From the NCBI GenBank assembly GCA_028274465.1, contig CM051456.1, positions 1,675,545 through 1,739,544 of the forward strand: 64,000 bases of DNA. Direction: 5' to 3'. Shown one piece after another: positions 11,729 to 24,105 of the stretch; within the stretch, counting starts at the first letter, position 1, and each line of letters opens with the position of its first letter. The DNA comes from Plantago ovata. Its lineage: Eukaryota > Streptophyta > Magnoliopsida > Lamiales > Plantaginaceae. The notes below the pieces were generated by a model that saw only the letters and a program-made list of their open reading frames with translations, made no database searches and was not told the origin of the DNA. The translations under genes were made by a program, and so were the position numbers.

Positions 11729-12342
11729 GCTTGTTATTATTGATTGTTCTAGTTGTAGCTACCTGCCTTGGTTTTGCAGCTTAAAGTGAGAGAAAACTAC
11801 ATTCAATGAGTTCATGACTTATTTTTCGCCTATAAAGCTGTCGGAGTCATGGCTTAATATTATTGATTGTTCTAGTTGTAGCTACCTGCCTTGGTTTTGC
11901 AGCTTAAAGTGAGAGAAAACTACATTCAATGAGTTCATGACTTATTTTTCGCCTATAAAGCTGTCGGAGTCATTGCTTAATATTATTGATTGTTCTAGTT
12001 GTAGCTACCTGCCTTGGTTTTGCAGCTTAAAGTGAGAGAAAACTACATTCAATGAGTTCATGACTTATTTTTCACCTATAAAACTGTCGGAGTCATGGCT
12101 TAATATTATTGATTGTTCTAGTTGTAGCTACCTGCCTTGGTTTTGCAGCTTAAAGTGAGAGAAAACTACATTCAATGAGTTCATGACTTATTTTTCGCCT
12201 ATAAAACTGTCGGAGTCATGACTTAATATTATTGATTGTTCTAGTTGTAGCTACCTGCCGTGGTTTTGCAGTTTAAAGTGAGAGAAACTACATTCAATGA
12301 GTTCATGACTTATTTTTCGCCTATAAAACTGTCGGATTCATG
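11729..12342. repeat. 123-bp tandem array, 5 units
   Basis: Five units with constant 123-bp spacing; ATTATTGATTG recurs at 11736, 11859, 11982, 12105 and 12228. Units differ at only a few bases each and the last is slightly shorter. Each contains a pyrimidine-rich TTGGTTTTGCAG, like a splice acceptor. Not found elsewhere in the window. Confidence 0.95.
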
Positions 12343-12479
12343 TAACCTATGTTCTTGCAGTATCTGTAACCTCAAATTTTTACATGCTTATAAACAAAAA
12401 GTATGTACCAAAATGCTACTGTAAATTTACAGTTAACAAAAATCAGCAAGTACCACATACAAAAAGTAAGATTTTCAAT

Positions 12480-12917
12480 TGAAGACATGCAAAACAAAAG
12501 TTTATGTTTGTCCTGTAATCAAAATGGACAAATACATCCCATCTCTGGTGTCAAGTAGAACAACCTCCATGCCCCGTGTGCTGTCAGTACAGGCAGTAAA
12601 ACAGCAGTATGGCAGCGGCAAATCAGTTGTTATTACCTGCACGGAGATAGTGGCCACAAGGCTGAAGATGACAAAGCAGCTCCACAAAGTAGGGCTTTCT
12701 GTGCACACAAACGGTTCGCCCGTCTCCTTATCTTCAAAGTTTTCACCTGTTGCATGTCGTTCACTTTGCCATCCTCACAGCAAATGGATACACTCAGATA
12801 TTTGTCCTCAGATTGAGTAGTGCTCTTCAATTTCAGGGTTCCTTGTACCATCAGATGATGCGGAAGAGCCAGAGGAGGAAGGGTAGGACCTGTGAGTAGT
12901 AAATATGGATCCTGCAT
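12480..12917 (-). other. Open minus-strand stretch, unknown
   Basis: Two overlapping minus-strand frames are open here. One reads LTGPTLPPLALPHHLMVQGT and CCEDGKVNDMQQ; the other reads ETGEPFVCTESPTLWSCFVIFSL into a hydrophobic segment. A frame switch between them would join polar and hydrophobic parts. I cannot name a family, and no splice evidence decides it. Confidence 0.2.
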
Positions 12918-13135
12918 AAATGCATAGCCAGTGATTAATAAGTATACAAGTAGATCACATATATGGTTACTGTTTATTCCTATGGCAAATACTTCGTATA
13001 ATGTAATTAGTTTGTGAAGTGTAAACTCTCAGTATAATAACTTGTCCTGGAAATCAGTGGCAATGGCTAACTTACGGTAAAGCACGTGCAATTAATTTGC
13101 CAATAGCCAAGCAAACAAATTGAATTGGGTAAATT

Positions 13136-15453
13136 ATTCTACGTTACAGAGAGTACTCACAGGCCAGTTGTCATTTAAAACTTACATGATCAACTACAGG
13201 AGATTATTGTTAGCAAAGCCGGAATCTTTAGATGGCCAGACCTGTAGAAAGAGGCAACCGGAGATCAGTACATTCAGACAGTTACACATCGAGTTACATG
13301 AAGTTTTACATGTAGAAAACTGATTTGCAATAAACAGATCACCTTACGGAAAATTAGGCCTTGTAGAAGTCCGTAAGGAACTGGGCCAAACTTTCTCGAA
13401 TCATTACTGACTTCAGCGTTATCACCTTCTACCCAGACATGTCCCTTTGGTACCTATGAGTATTCAAGAAAAATCACTTTATTCAATAACAGTTCTCCAG
13501 AAATCACATGAATAAAATGAATATCCAAATCCAAGTATTCTAATCATTGTCATCATAAAAGGAAGTAAAAAGGAAGGGGTAGGGAATAATTACAATAACA
13601 GTCTTCGGTTCATCAGAGCTCAAAGAATAGGACACTACATCGCCTTCAACAGCCGTCACCCTCTTAGTCACAATTTTTCTTGGATAATCAGGGGTCCGCA
13701 ACTGAACCAAATCCTCCGACCCGATTTCCCCCAAACGGCTTGATATCCTTTCCACAAGCACCACATCACCGTTACTGAATGTTGGAAGCATACTGGGACC
13801 AGTTAGCTGCAACAAAACATTACCAAGTCACATAAACACACGTCCAGATCAAGTAGAATGCACAGTACAAGTGGAAAAAATGCTTACATAAGCAAAGTAG
13901 CAGAGATGGTTTTGGGTGACATGAACGCAACAGGAAAACTTCGCCATGTACATAACAACCTGGAACGCTTCCTTCACGAACGGAGTAAGCATCTCCATTC
14001 TATTTCCGGATGTTATTCTTCTTCTTCTTCTTCTTCTTCTTCAGAGCTAATCGGTACCTAGTCTTGTTCAATAAATTCTAACAGATTAAGCCAAATGTAC
14101 ATGTACATATAACACAGAAACAGAACTGAGAACTAAATCCCTATTTTGTATCAAATGTCAGCATCCAAACACTAATTTGCCTAGTTCAGTTCAATAAAGC
14201 CTAACAGATTAAAGAAATACAATACGTTCGCCTATGCCTAAAGTAACAGAAAGGTGCATTTGGCTTATAGCATCAAGACATTCAACTTAAAGTTTACGTA
14301 TTCTACTAATGACTTCTCTCGGGCAAAATAAAACGCAACCGGCCAATGCTAGCAGACAACAAGAAATTAACACGGAATGTATGCATATATAACACAGAAA
14401 CAGAACTGAGAACGAAATCCCTGTTTCATAACAAATGTCAGCGGCCAATACTAATTTTCCTAGTAGTTCAGTTTAATAAAGCCTAACAGATTAAACAAGT
14501 ACTATTTGAGTAAACTCCTCCGCCTCTGCCTAAAGTAACAGAAAGGTGCATCAAGACATTCAACTTGAAGTTTGGGTATTCCAGTAATGACTTCTCTCAA
14601 GAAAAATACTCCCTACAAAAATGCAATTGAAGTACTTATCAACATAAACAACCAACTAACAGTCAATATAATCAATTACCAAATTATATTCAACCAGTTA
14701 CTACATTTTTCGACTTTTCTAAATGTTTCAAACCACACAAAATTGCTTCAGCTAGCTAATCAGATTGAGAAACTTATCATCAATGGAAACAACGAATGAA
14801 TTGAAACTCAGATCGAAAAGTAATCAATCAGTATAACATAAACAGGCCATGAAGTGCGTACCTAGTGCTGGAAGGTCGGCTGAGCTTGCAATAGCAGCGA
14901 TTAGAAAAACCGTAAGATCTGTGTAGAGTTTCAGCGTGGTTGAGGATTGTTTCGAGTAGAATTAGCCAATTAGGAATCTAAATTTCCATAGAAAGGTCAA
15001 GGTTTTACTGGGTATGAATAATTGGGGATTTTGGAGAAGAAGACTCTATTCAGAGAATTAAAATCGTGAACTATGTGCTCTTAATTCGCGAAGTATTTAT
15101 TCTTCATTCGCAAATTATATTTTATAAGGTCAATGTTTATATAAGGAGAAAAAATGAAGAAGGTTAGATCATTAGATACTACTTGGAGGGGGCTTTGGTC
15201 ATCATTGGAGATGACGTGATCTCTGTTCCGGTTCGGACCTAGAAGTTCGGGGAGCCAAATTTAATATGTTTAAAGGGGCTAAATAAGAAAAATGAAAATT
15301 AGGTATTCCTATAAAAATATTATTTTTGAAATTTTAGGGGGACAAACTCCCCACAATGCCATCTGGTTCCACCACTGTGAGTTCGTATCAACTTCAAATT
15401 GTTGTGCCGACTTGAGTGAGTCTGCTACTTATTCGCTGTTCTTATCCTTCAAC
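13136..15453. repeat. Segmental duplication, copy B
   Basis: Counterpart of 8431-11081, offset about 4.7 kb, direct orientation. Identity by eye is high in exons and lower in introns and upstream DNA. It carries an expanded TTC/TCT run near 14018-14042. Confidence 0.85.
13274..13998 (-). CDS. IMP1-like mitochondrial inner membrane peptidase, copy B
   Basis: Three exons on the minus strand, all phase 0: 13998-13888, 13806-13594 and 13453-13274, giving about 167 residues, close to the usual plant IMP1 length. Order: short N-terminal segment with the membrane-anchor helix ([15 protein letters not shown]); [17 protein letters not shown] with the nucleophilic Ser; PRKIVTKRV with the general-base Lys; [29 protein letters not shown], the signature end of S26 peptidases. 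The family cleaves intermembrane-space sorting signals in mitochondria. The C-terminus after IFRKV is unusual and may hide another splice. A 5'-leader intron is likely (donor near 14871). This copy appears intact; whether it is expressed cannot be told here. Confidence 0.75.
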
Positions 15454-16054
15454 TTCCATTCCAGCTCGGGGTCATATATACACGTTTACCTTTTGTAGCT
15501 TTTCAATCATGCTTGGTGGTTAATTAGCACGTGCACTAATTGTGTTGTTCTGTACCAACTGTGAGCAGTGGACATGGTAAACACAATTTCTCCAGTAGCC
15601 ATTAGGTCACCACCATTTACAAGCTGAAATTGACCAAGACCAGAGAATTACTTGTATTTGTATTTGTATATGAGAACTAGCTCATCTTTCAAATTATATG
15701 AGTATATTGAAGCCACTAGCTAGCTCATCTTTCTTTTTGTACACTTGCCTTATACGTACACACTGGCTAGTTTTAAAATCATTTTCTTGCACAAATTCAC
15801 ATCAACTAGCAGGAGTTACGCCTGCGCCTCCAAGAAGGAATGGCAGCTAAAATATTCCCTTGTACAAAAGTCTCTTTTATTTTGTGTTTCATTTTGTTCA
15901 AACGAGTTACATGAAAACAGGAAAAAATAAAATAAAATATAAATCACATGGCCATGAATTAATCTGAATGCATTCAATAATTTGAGAGCTGCTATGTGTT
16001 CTCCTCCTGTGTTGAGCTTACCAGATATTGATAAAGAATTCATTACTGAAACAT
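15454..16054. other. Spacer with a dispersed repeat
   Basis: No gene seen. About 15760-15905 resembles 19535-19672 (shared CTAGTTTTAAAAT, AGGAGTTACG, TTTCATTTTGTTCAAAC), so a short segment lies on both sides of the copia element. Confidence 0.45.
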
Positions 16055-16215
16055 ACACATGCTATGAAGGCATGGGAGCATTAGTAGTACTGTAAGACGA
16101 GCATCCATTAGCCTACATCAGTAAAGCTTTCAGCAGCAGAAGTATATGGGACTTTCTGTGTATGAGGAGTTTTTCGCTATCATTGCAGCAGTACAAAAGT
16201 GGAGGCCGTTTAGCC
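16055..16215 (+). mobile_element. Ty3/gypsy fossil fragment (RNase H region)
   Basis: Translates to pieces like HPLAYISKAFSSRS and IAAVQKW, the RNase H-like stretch of gypsy polyproteins. Only about 160 bp remain, broken and without LTRs; old. Confidence 0.6.
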
Positions 16216-16538
16216 CAGTCTAATCCTTTTGGTCTTCGTCAATGCATGTCTTCCGGTTTAGCCCAGTCTAATCTTTTCTCAAGTGTCCGTACCTGTGTTA
16301 AAATATATGGACAAATTGGTAGTTGGTACATGAAAATTCTGGGGCTGCTTCATGTGTCACAAACTCTCACTAATCAACCTGCCTGTATGCATTATATATG
16401 AACAAGTTTAAGTAAGCCAGTAAGCAGACATTGTCACCAACCATAAAAATCTCAAAGGTATTGCATTGACGAAGACAAAAAACTTATACTATATTACATA
16501 TGTTAATTCCTTCCACATTTTTATATAATTGAGAAAGC

Positions 16539-16995
16539 TGTCAAGAGAAGAAAAGAAGCTTGAATCAAAGAAGAAGAGTTAACATAGGAGTTGAGCCGGA
16601 CAACTCGGGAGTTAACATAGTAGTTGAGCCAGACAACACGGGAGTTAACATAGGAGTTGAACCAGAGCAGGTTAACTCCTTGGTCAACACCGTCATATTG
16701 AGAGAGTCCAGATCTCATCAGGAAACTCCACATCTAGAAGGAATATGCTATATCCTGGAAATATGTTTGAGTTATCTTAATTAAAGATAATCCTACAGCT
16801 TTGTATATATCTGTACAATCAGTTTAGATTAATGGTATTAGGACTCTAGAACTCTTTAGCTTAGTATATATAGCAGCAGTCTGTAATTCATTTATATACA
16901 ACTTTTGTATCAATACATCTTCATATTCAATAAGATGATTATTCATCTTCATTCTCTCTTCTTGCAATCTTTTCCAAACGTTTCATATTCTGACA
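16539..16995 (+). repeat. 5' LTR of copia element
   Basis: TGTCA...TGACA termini. Contains three imperfect tandem units GTTAACATAGGAGTTGAGCC, a TATA-like TATATATAGCAG and an AATAAGATG-type end region. Followed directly by the primer-binding site. Confidence 0.92.
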
Positions 16996-19035
16996 TGGTA
17001 TCAGAGCAGGATTATTGATCCTTGCTAATCAAAATACGTTTGGATGAGAAGAAGAGATTTCAGTTCATTGTCATTGAACAATCAATTATTTTGCTGCTAT
17101 ACTTCGAGCAGAAAAGAAAAAAAAAATTATTAAAATCATCATCAAATCAAATTCAACAAATAAAAAAAAAAATTCATATTATTCGCCTTCTTCAATCTCT
17201 CTCTCTCCTGAAATTGAGCCATCATCATCATTCACCTTCTTCAATTCCTGCCACCGCTACCTCACCGGCCTAGCTCACCACCCCGTCCTCTTACACCGAT
17301 CACTTCGAATTCGACGGGTCCGATCTCTGGTCCACAACCGACAAACTCAACCTAAATCATTCAATTGAAATTTACAGATCCATTCGCCAGATCTGATTAA
17401 TTCACCCTTATTAATCACTCATGATCACTGATCGGAATCATCATCATCATCGATCTGAAGTTGATCGGAATCATCATCATCATCGATCTGAAGCTGATCG
17501 GAATCATCATCATCAATCAGAAAACTAATAGGAATCATCATCATCGATCTGAATCTTCTCATTTTCTCCCTCTAGACTCGAATTTCAATTCAATCCCAAT
17601 TCACAGGCTAATCTTTCTTCATTATAGATTTGGGCGAAGAAGAAGAATCAATCAATTGAAGCAACGGCACAATGGTGAAGACGACCAAGATTATCAATTC
17701 ATTCTCGGAGCAAAGCTTATTGCTTGCCGAAAAGGGGTTGACAAGGAGTCATCTCACAAAGGCACTTTATCTTACTCTGAGTTTCTTGATTTATCTATCA
17801 AATAACTCACTGATTGATTGATTCATCTAGATACTGACAGATGGGTGCAATATATTTACAAACGTATATATAGTCACTCAATCTAATTCACCATTTTCAT
17901 GAATGCAAATGGAATCAATACTTTGTTTATGGTTGAAAGTTATATTTTTTATAACATAATAGTGGCCTTTGTGAAATGCACTGTTCAATTCATGATTGCA
18001 AACTTGATTTGTGCAGAAGGGCTACTGTTATGGTTTCTTTTTGTGGAATATGGTAATTGATTAGTGTCTTATATTAAGCAACTAGTTAAGCCATGATGAC
18101 CACTTGAAAAGTTTAGTTTACAAAATACATGTTTTGAATCATGTTTTGCTTGATAAATATTGTCTTGAAATCTATGTCGTTAGTCTTATGACTTCTAAAT
18201 AGGCATAATATCAAGATGATTCGATTGATCTCCTCAATGATGAGAGAATTATAATTATGGTTGAAATCCATGAGATTTAGGTTAAAGTGTAAGTAATGCT
18301 TTCATTGAAATTGAAAGTTTGTGTACACTATTTATTTGCCTACCTTCAAGGACTTGAGGAATGAATAAATATTCACCTTGAGCTTTTAAATTTATCCAAA
18401 GGATTCCATCATCAATTTCAAGCTTCAAGAAGAGATCTTGAAGAATTAAAGTCAGAATGACGAATGACCTTACATTACAATATTGTAAGTGTCCGAACCT
18501 AGAATGTTCTAAAAATCATTTTATGTTCAAGATGAACATAGAAAATCATTTTATCTATGTTCCTCTTGAGGGGAAGTATTAGAATATAGATTGTACATAA
18601 TTGGATTCGACTATTGGACTCAATTAGACGTGCACAATGCTTTCCTCATGGTGATCTGGGTGAAGACTTGTATATGCAGCTTCCTCCAGGCTACACCATT
18701 ACTGGGGAATGTCTAGTAAATAAAGTGTTGAAATCTTATCCTCTAAAGGCATTTTCATAGGGCAGAGAAAGTACTGTCTTGAAATCATTCAGAATGTGGT
18801 TTATTAGGATGTAAGCCCCTAGTAGTTCCAATGGAACAAAAATAAAAATTAAGCAAAGAAGCAGGAAAACCACTTCAGAATTCGACTATCTACAGAACGA
18901 TAGTTGGAAAGCTAATTTATGTAATGTTCACTAGGCCAGACATATGTTATTCTGTCAATGTTCTGAGTCAATTCATGGAAATCATTTATGTCCAAGATGA
19001 ACATTGATTTCATCTATGTTCATCTTGCGGGGGAA

Positions 19036-19453
19036 TGTCAAGAGAAGAAAAGAAGCTTGAATCAAAGAAGAAGAGTTAACATAGGAGTTGAGCCGGACAA
19101 CTCGGGAGTTAACATAGGAGTTGAGCCAGACAACACGGGAGTTAACATAGGAGTTGAACCAGAGCAGGTTAACTCCTTGGTCAACACCGTCATATTGAGA
19201 GAGTCCAGATCTCATCAGAAAACTCCACATCTAGAAGGAATATGCTATATCCTCAGCTTTGTATATATCTGTACAATCAGTTTAGATTAATGGTATTAGG
19301 ACTCTAGAACTCTTTAGCTTAGTATATATAGCAGCAGTCTGTAATTCATTTATATACAACTTTTGTATCAATACATTTTCATATTCAATAAGATGATTAT
19401 TCATCTTCATTCTCTCTTCTTGCAATCTTTTCCAAACGTTTCATATTCTGACA
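19036..19453 (+). repeat. 3' LTR of copia element
   Basis: Direct repeat of 16539-16995, preceded by the purine-rich GCGGGGGAA. Confidence 0.92.
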
Positions 19454-19824
19454 AAAGCTGTAACTCTATAGGATTTAATTTTTATGTACATGCATCTCAC
19501 ATTGTGTCTGGTAACTATCATTCTCTAATCTCTATACACTAGCTAGTTTTAAAATGTCCTCCTTGCAAGCTTCATCTCAACAACAGGAGTTACGAATATA
19601 ATTAATATTGATTATTTCCTTGCGCGTCAAGAGTCTCTTATATTTGTATTTCATTTTGTTCAAACAAATTCTACCAAAGCAATAGCACAGCTAGAATATC
19701 AACTCTTTTCTTAAACCATGAGTTTATCTCGATGCTGGGATAATATGAGTGCGGTACAACAGGAAGGGCTTTGTTTGACTTGACAGAAAACCAAATCGAT
19801 AACCAAAAAACGCTTGAAGAACCA

Positions 19825-22036
19825 ATGCCATGGATAGGGATGTATATTGCCACGGCTTCTGTTTTCTGCACTCTTGCAATGTCTGGTGATCTCGTGCATG
19901 GGATATGATATACAAGATGCTGGTTGCCTTGTAAGTTTTTTCTCTGAACGCTCTTTCCTTGTCTCTGTTAGCAGTGGTAATGAAGCTCACGGTGGATTTC
20001 AGTAACACTAAGTTGGGATATAGCGATGCGTTTGCTAGCGTGACTAGTCTTGTATTTATGTCAGTTTCTATGGGTAATTTCATGACATCTGTGGTGCTAT
20101 GGATGACAGTGGTATCATCTCCAATTTAACTGCTTTAGTCGTTCTAGTCGTCACAGTTGCAGTAAATATTTTTCTACATAAGAACCAAGTAGACAAAATT
20201 TATAGTGATGGCTATGAACTATGGAGTGAACAAGTTGTGGTCACAGGCTTCCTGCTTATTTTGCTTATTCCCTTTTGTTCTTTGGGTGTTGTCGTCGATC
20301 CAATCAAGAAAGAAATCGATTTAAAGTTCCAAGCAATGCATAAAATGATTACAAATGGAAGAGTGGAGGATAAAAGATTTTCTCTTGATGAACTGAAAAT
20401 AGTGTTGAAGAAATACTGGGTGATGTCAGAAACAGGCAGCATGCAGTTTGTGATTGCGCGGTCTGCCATTTGTGTTATCCCGAGTCTTGTGTGTTTGTTG
20501 ATGGCTTTGATTCTGCCTGAAACTATTAATAGAATGGATCTTTTAAGGGGTCAGATCTTCGATATTTCTTCAAGTTATAACTGGTCCATCTATTATATCA
20601 TGTCCGCCCAGATCATAGGGACTTTCATCGGTATTATTTATCCTATATCAAGATGGTATATTGCTGCCAAAATCAGGAGGTCACTGCCAAGCCGTAGAAG
20701 TCTCAGAGATGAACTAAAGATGGAAAACTACTGGACGCGGAGATTGGAGGACTGGAGAGAAAGTCGAATACCTTCACAAATACATTCCCACGGGTGGAAA
20801 ATAGTTCTTCATGTCTCGCAAAGAACAGTTCTATATCTCTGCATCAAGATTCAGACTCTTACTGTTCTAACCAGCAAGCTTGTTCTCATGGTAAGCGTGC
20901 GTTTGCAAGCTGTGATTTTGATTATCATACATCATATTGTAAAGCTGGTAACGTATCCTTTCAGGCATTCAAGTGATCATCGTAGAGAGTTCCAAGCAAC
21001 AGAAGGTGCGGGTTTAGATTTCAGTCAATATGTATTGCTACTTGAAGGTGAGCTCGAGTTGCCCAAAGACACAGTTGCAAATATATGCAAGGTGTTTGAT
21101 AATAGAATCAAAAGAAGTTCAAGCCTCACACACAAACACAGAGAAGTTGCCGATCTTCTGAAGATGTCTGAAAATTTCAATGGTGTGAGAGACTTTGACA
21201 GTAACAAGGTCAGAAGCTTACATCATCATCAAGAACCCCCTAATTGCTGGTCTCTTCCATTGGTTACCTTGGCTTGTATGGTGCAAGCAGTTTCTCATGT
21301 TCGAAGCTCGACATTGCCACTGCGTGCGTTGAGGGATGCTATTGATCTTGTGAAGGTCGTAGAGAATATGTTAGATACAAATGCAGAACTGTGGGCTATC
21401 AGTAAAGCAGCTGACATCGTTTGGGATGACTTGGAACTGCATCACAAATGGCAAGGCAAGGGTATTGCAGATTTTGGTCATGCACCAAATACGAGAGACT
21501 GTACATTCAAGCAGACTCTACGCGAGTTCTCCAACTGGGCTATTGCAAAAGTTACATATTTCAAGTGTAGTACGGCATATTCTTCTGCAGGAAATCCTCT
21601 TGATTGGCCACCTGGGATTATTGCTTCTAACTCAATGTACAGGATATGTGAAACTCTATTGTTAACACAGGATCAAACTGATGAGCAGATGTTAGAGCGA
21701 TTGTCTGTAATCATTGCAGACATACTGGCGGCTTGTCTTACAAATTTACCACGCGCCATGATTATGCAATGTGACAGTACTATCATCGCAAAGAAGGAGT
21801 CCACTGTCCGACATGCAGCTGGTTTAATTCACGAAGCGAGCGAAATTCTTGAATTGCTTGAGCAGCGAGAGTGGCCAGTCGAGCTGGATCCTAAGGAAGC
21901 AGGATATGTTGATGCATGGCGAGCCGTTCTGGGGCGGCAGGATGCTGGAAATCCAGACACCTCGGTTTCAGCAACCGATGACATATCAGTCCCAGGTTCA
22001 TCCAACGGCCATGTGCTTATCGGAATAGAGAGCTAG
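19825..22036 (+). CDS. Plant multi-pass membrane protein of unknown function, eroded N-terminus
   Basis: A clean ORF of 645 codons from ATG 20099 to 22036, with hydrophobic helices near residues 8-27, 45-65, 120-142, 165-188 and 232-290, then a soluble C-terminal half rich in helical and polar residues. It resembles a large plant-only family, uncharacterised as far as I know, whose members start MPWIG-YIA-AS and continue through further helices. That start is visible at 19825 (MPWIGMYIATASVFCTLAMS), but the stretch 19825-20098 spans three frames and includes a TGA near 19900. MDDSGII at 20099 aligns with an internal methionine of the family. So either a shorter protein is made or the gene is decaying. 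No domain with a known activity was recognised. Confidence 0.6.
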
Positions 22037-22370
22037 TATAGTGAATAGGTTATTAAATATACTGCATCATGTATTAAACATTGTGTCAAGACATTATAAC
22101 TGTTGTAACTCTTTGTATTATAATATTCTGTTTGTCATGAATAAGAGTGCTATTGTTGTCTTGTAAACAGACTTGTCTACAGTTATGTTGTTGTTCATCA
22201 ACATCTGTGAAAACAATATGTATTAGTATGTAGTTGAATTTCTTTATCCGCGGAGTTCAGATAATTCTAGTAACTGCAGGCTGCAGATGCATAACAGAAT
22301 ATTATTTTCCGAAGCCACAAGTACAATTCAGGCAGTACTGCAAAATACCAGCAGATAACAACATACCACA
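22037..22370. other. 3' flank of the membrane-protein gene
   Basis: AT-rich 3' flank; no coding signal. It presumably holds the terminator of the upstream gene. Confidence 0.4.
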
Positions 22371-23230
22371 GCCTTGCTGATAAAAGTATCTACTACTTTT
22401 TCTCTTATTCCTTCTTGAGTCTTACCAGAGATGTTCTTGAATGCATCAGACCTGCCTGTTGTGCGAGTGACATCTGATCCCAATCGAGTGAAGACCACCG
22501 CATGTGGACAAATCCTCGTGCTTGTTCCCTAATAACCAAAAAGGATCAAAGAAAGGAATTGACTTAAAGGTATTCAAAACAATCATTCAAATATGGGGAT
22601 AATTCCTCTAGTTGGAAGCAAAATCTACAGGTTAAATGCACTAATATGATCCCAGTCCATGATGCGTTCTAATTCGGATGGCAACAGCAAAATCTAACTG
22701 CATTGTATAATAGGTATTACAGAAGTTAAAGACTGGGTACCAGTAGTCTCAGATTCTGGATGGTTGGGTGTGATTGAAGGTTCCATCAAATCCAGTTCCG
22801 AACCAACAAAATTTGTAAGCACATAGTCCAAATATAAATTTCAACTATATGAGCTGTAAGATACATACGTTCACAGAACAGTAACACCACAGGGTCAGTA
22901 CCATTTAAGAATTTATCGACTTCAAGCAGCTTTTTCTTAGCAAGATCAGAGTGACACACGCTTGCATGTTAAAAATACCTGGCCGGAGGTTATACTAGCA
23001 GCAACAAAGCTATCCAGGGTCATTGTGTTGATAAGCTTCCGAATTGTAGTCTAATTGGCTTCACAATCAAATTTTTGCTTGAGTTTTGATTTGCCACTGA
23101 TATATAGTCCACTCCAATATGGGAAGAGCATGACATAAAGCCAAGTGAATTTTCTGTGTAACCGTGGAGAAAAAGCTTCAGTTTCTTCATCTTGTTCCCA
23201 CTGCCTTAATTACATTCTTCCTTTTCTCTG
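22371..23230 (-). pseudogene. Possible remnant of a minus-strand gene, unknown
   Basis: An exon-like block at about 22528-22371 reads ICPHAVVFTRLGSDVTRTTG and SDAFKNISGKTQEGIREKV, flanked by AG and GT. Nearer 23000 another block reads TMTLDSFVAASITSGQ before a GT. The composition looks protein-coding, but I cannot place the family and see no complete ORF. Confidence 0.25.
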
Positions 23231-23411
23231 GATTGAGGCCTAATTATGAAACCCCCAATTCGATCTGGGGTGGAAGTTAGGGTTATCTAAACGGCAGCGT
23301 TTCAACCCCCCAATTGTATTTTCGTTTCTGAAGTTGGTTAAATTACCTTCTCAACCCTTTAACTTTTCCCTAGGCTCAAATGAGTCCATTATTTTTATTT
23401 ACAGAACCTAT

Positions 23412-24039
23412 GTATTTTCCTATGTTTGAGATCTCGTCTCGGAGGCCATCTCGGACGACCTCCTGAGAAGGGTCAACCCGGGTCATCTCGGACATTTGTC
23501 TCGGAGTTGTCTCGGAATAGAAAAAAAATACGTAAAATTATATATAACAAATACTACACATATTTATCAACAAATGACATAGAAAATTCAAACATAAATA
23601 TCATATAAACTCATAGAAACCAAAATAAAGTCATAGACTCATAGTAGCATATCATTAGAACATTACAATGATCCAAATCAAGCAAAGAAATTCAAACTTC
23701 AAACATTACAATGATTCAAATCAAACAAACAAGTTCAAGGTTCAAACATAACAATGATCCAAACAAACAAGTTCAAGGTTCAAACAAGTACAATCACATT
23801 TTTCCTTTTTAGCTGATCCTATTTTGAGTATTTTCCAATTTCTCCTAAAATTTATTTTTTTAATCAAAAACCCGGGTCAACCCGGGTTGACCCGGGTTAA
23901 CCGGTCATAAACTCGGAAAAATCCCGGGTTCCGAGATTTTTCCGAGTTTTCAGTGTTTCGTCCCGCATAGGCTTCCGAGAAGCGGTTGAACCGGGTCAAC
24001 CCGGATTGACCCGGCGAGATCTCGAACATAGGTATTTTC
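23412..24039. mobile_element. hAT-like MITE with CCCGGGTT-rich subterminal repeats
   Basis: Element 23420-24031 with 17-bp terminal inverted repeats CTATGTTTGAGATCTCG (one mismatch) and an 8-bp target duplication GTATTTTC at 23412-23419 and 24032-24039. Both ends hold clusters of GGGTCAACCCGGGT-type and TCTCGGA/TCCGAGA words; the centre is AT-rich and non-coding. 8-bp duplications fit the hAT superfamily. Confidence 0.8.
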
Positions 24040-24105
24040 CTGTATGTGTACAGCACAAAATGTTAAGTCGGGAGATTAAGCAAGTTTCTAATCCAATGCA
24101 ATATA

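Larger units (their letters stand above)
16534..19458 (+). mobile_element. Ty1/copia element, internally reduced, with TSD AAAGC
   Basis: Complete boundaries: 5-bp target duplication AAAGC at 16534-16538 and 19454-19458, LTRs at 16539-16995 and 19036-19453 starting TGTCAAGAG and ending CTGACA, a primer-binding site TGGTATCAGAGCAGG right after the 5' LTR, and a purine tract before the 3' LTR. The interior is only about 2 kb and keeps scraps of reverse transcriptase (GDLGEDLYMQLPPGYTI). It cannot encode its own proteins. The LTRs are close in sequence apart from a length difference of about 40 bp, so insertion was fairly recent. Same lineage as the element at 37.3-43.0 kb. Confidence 0.92.

Noticed and set aside
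17022-17805. ORFs rich in His, Ile and Lys inside the reduced copia element
   Set aside because: Low-complexity ATCATC-type repeats in the element's leader region; no domain.
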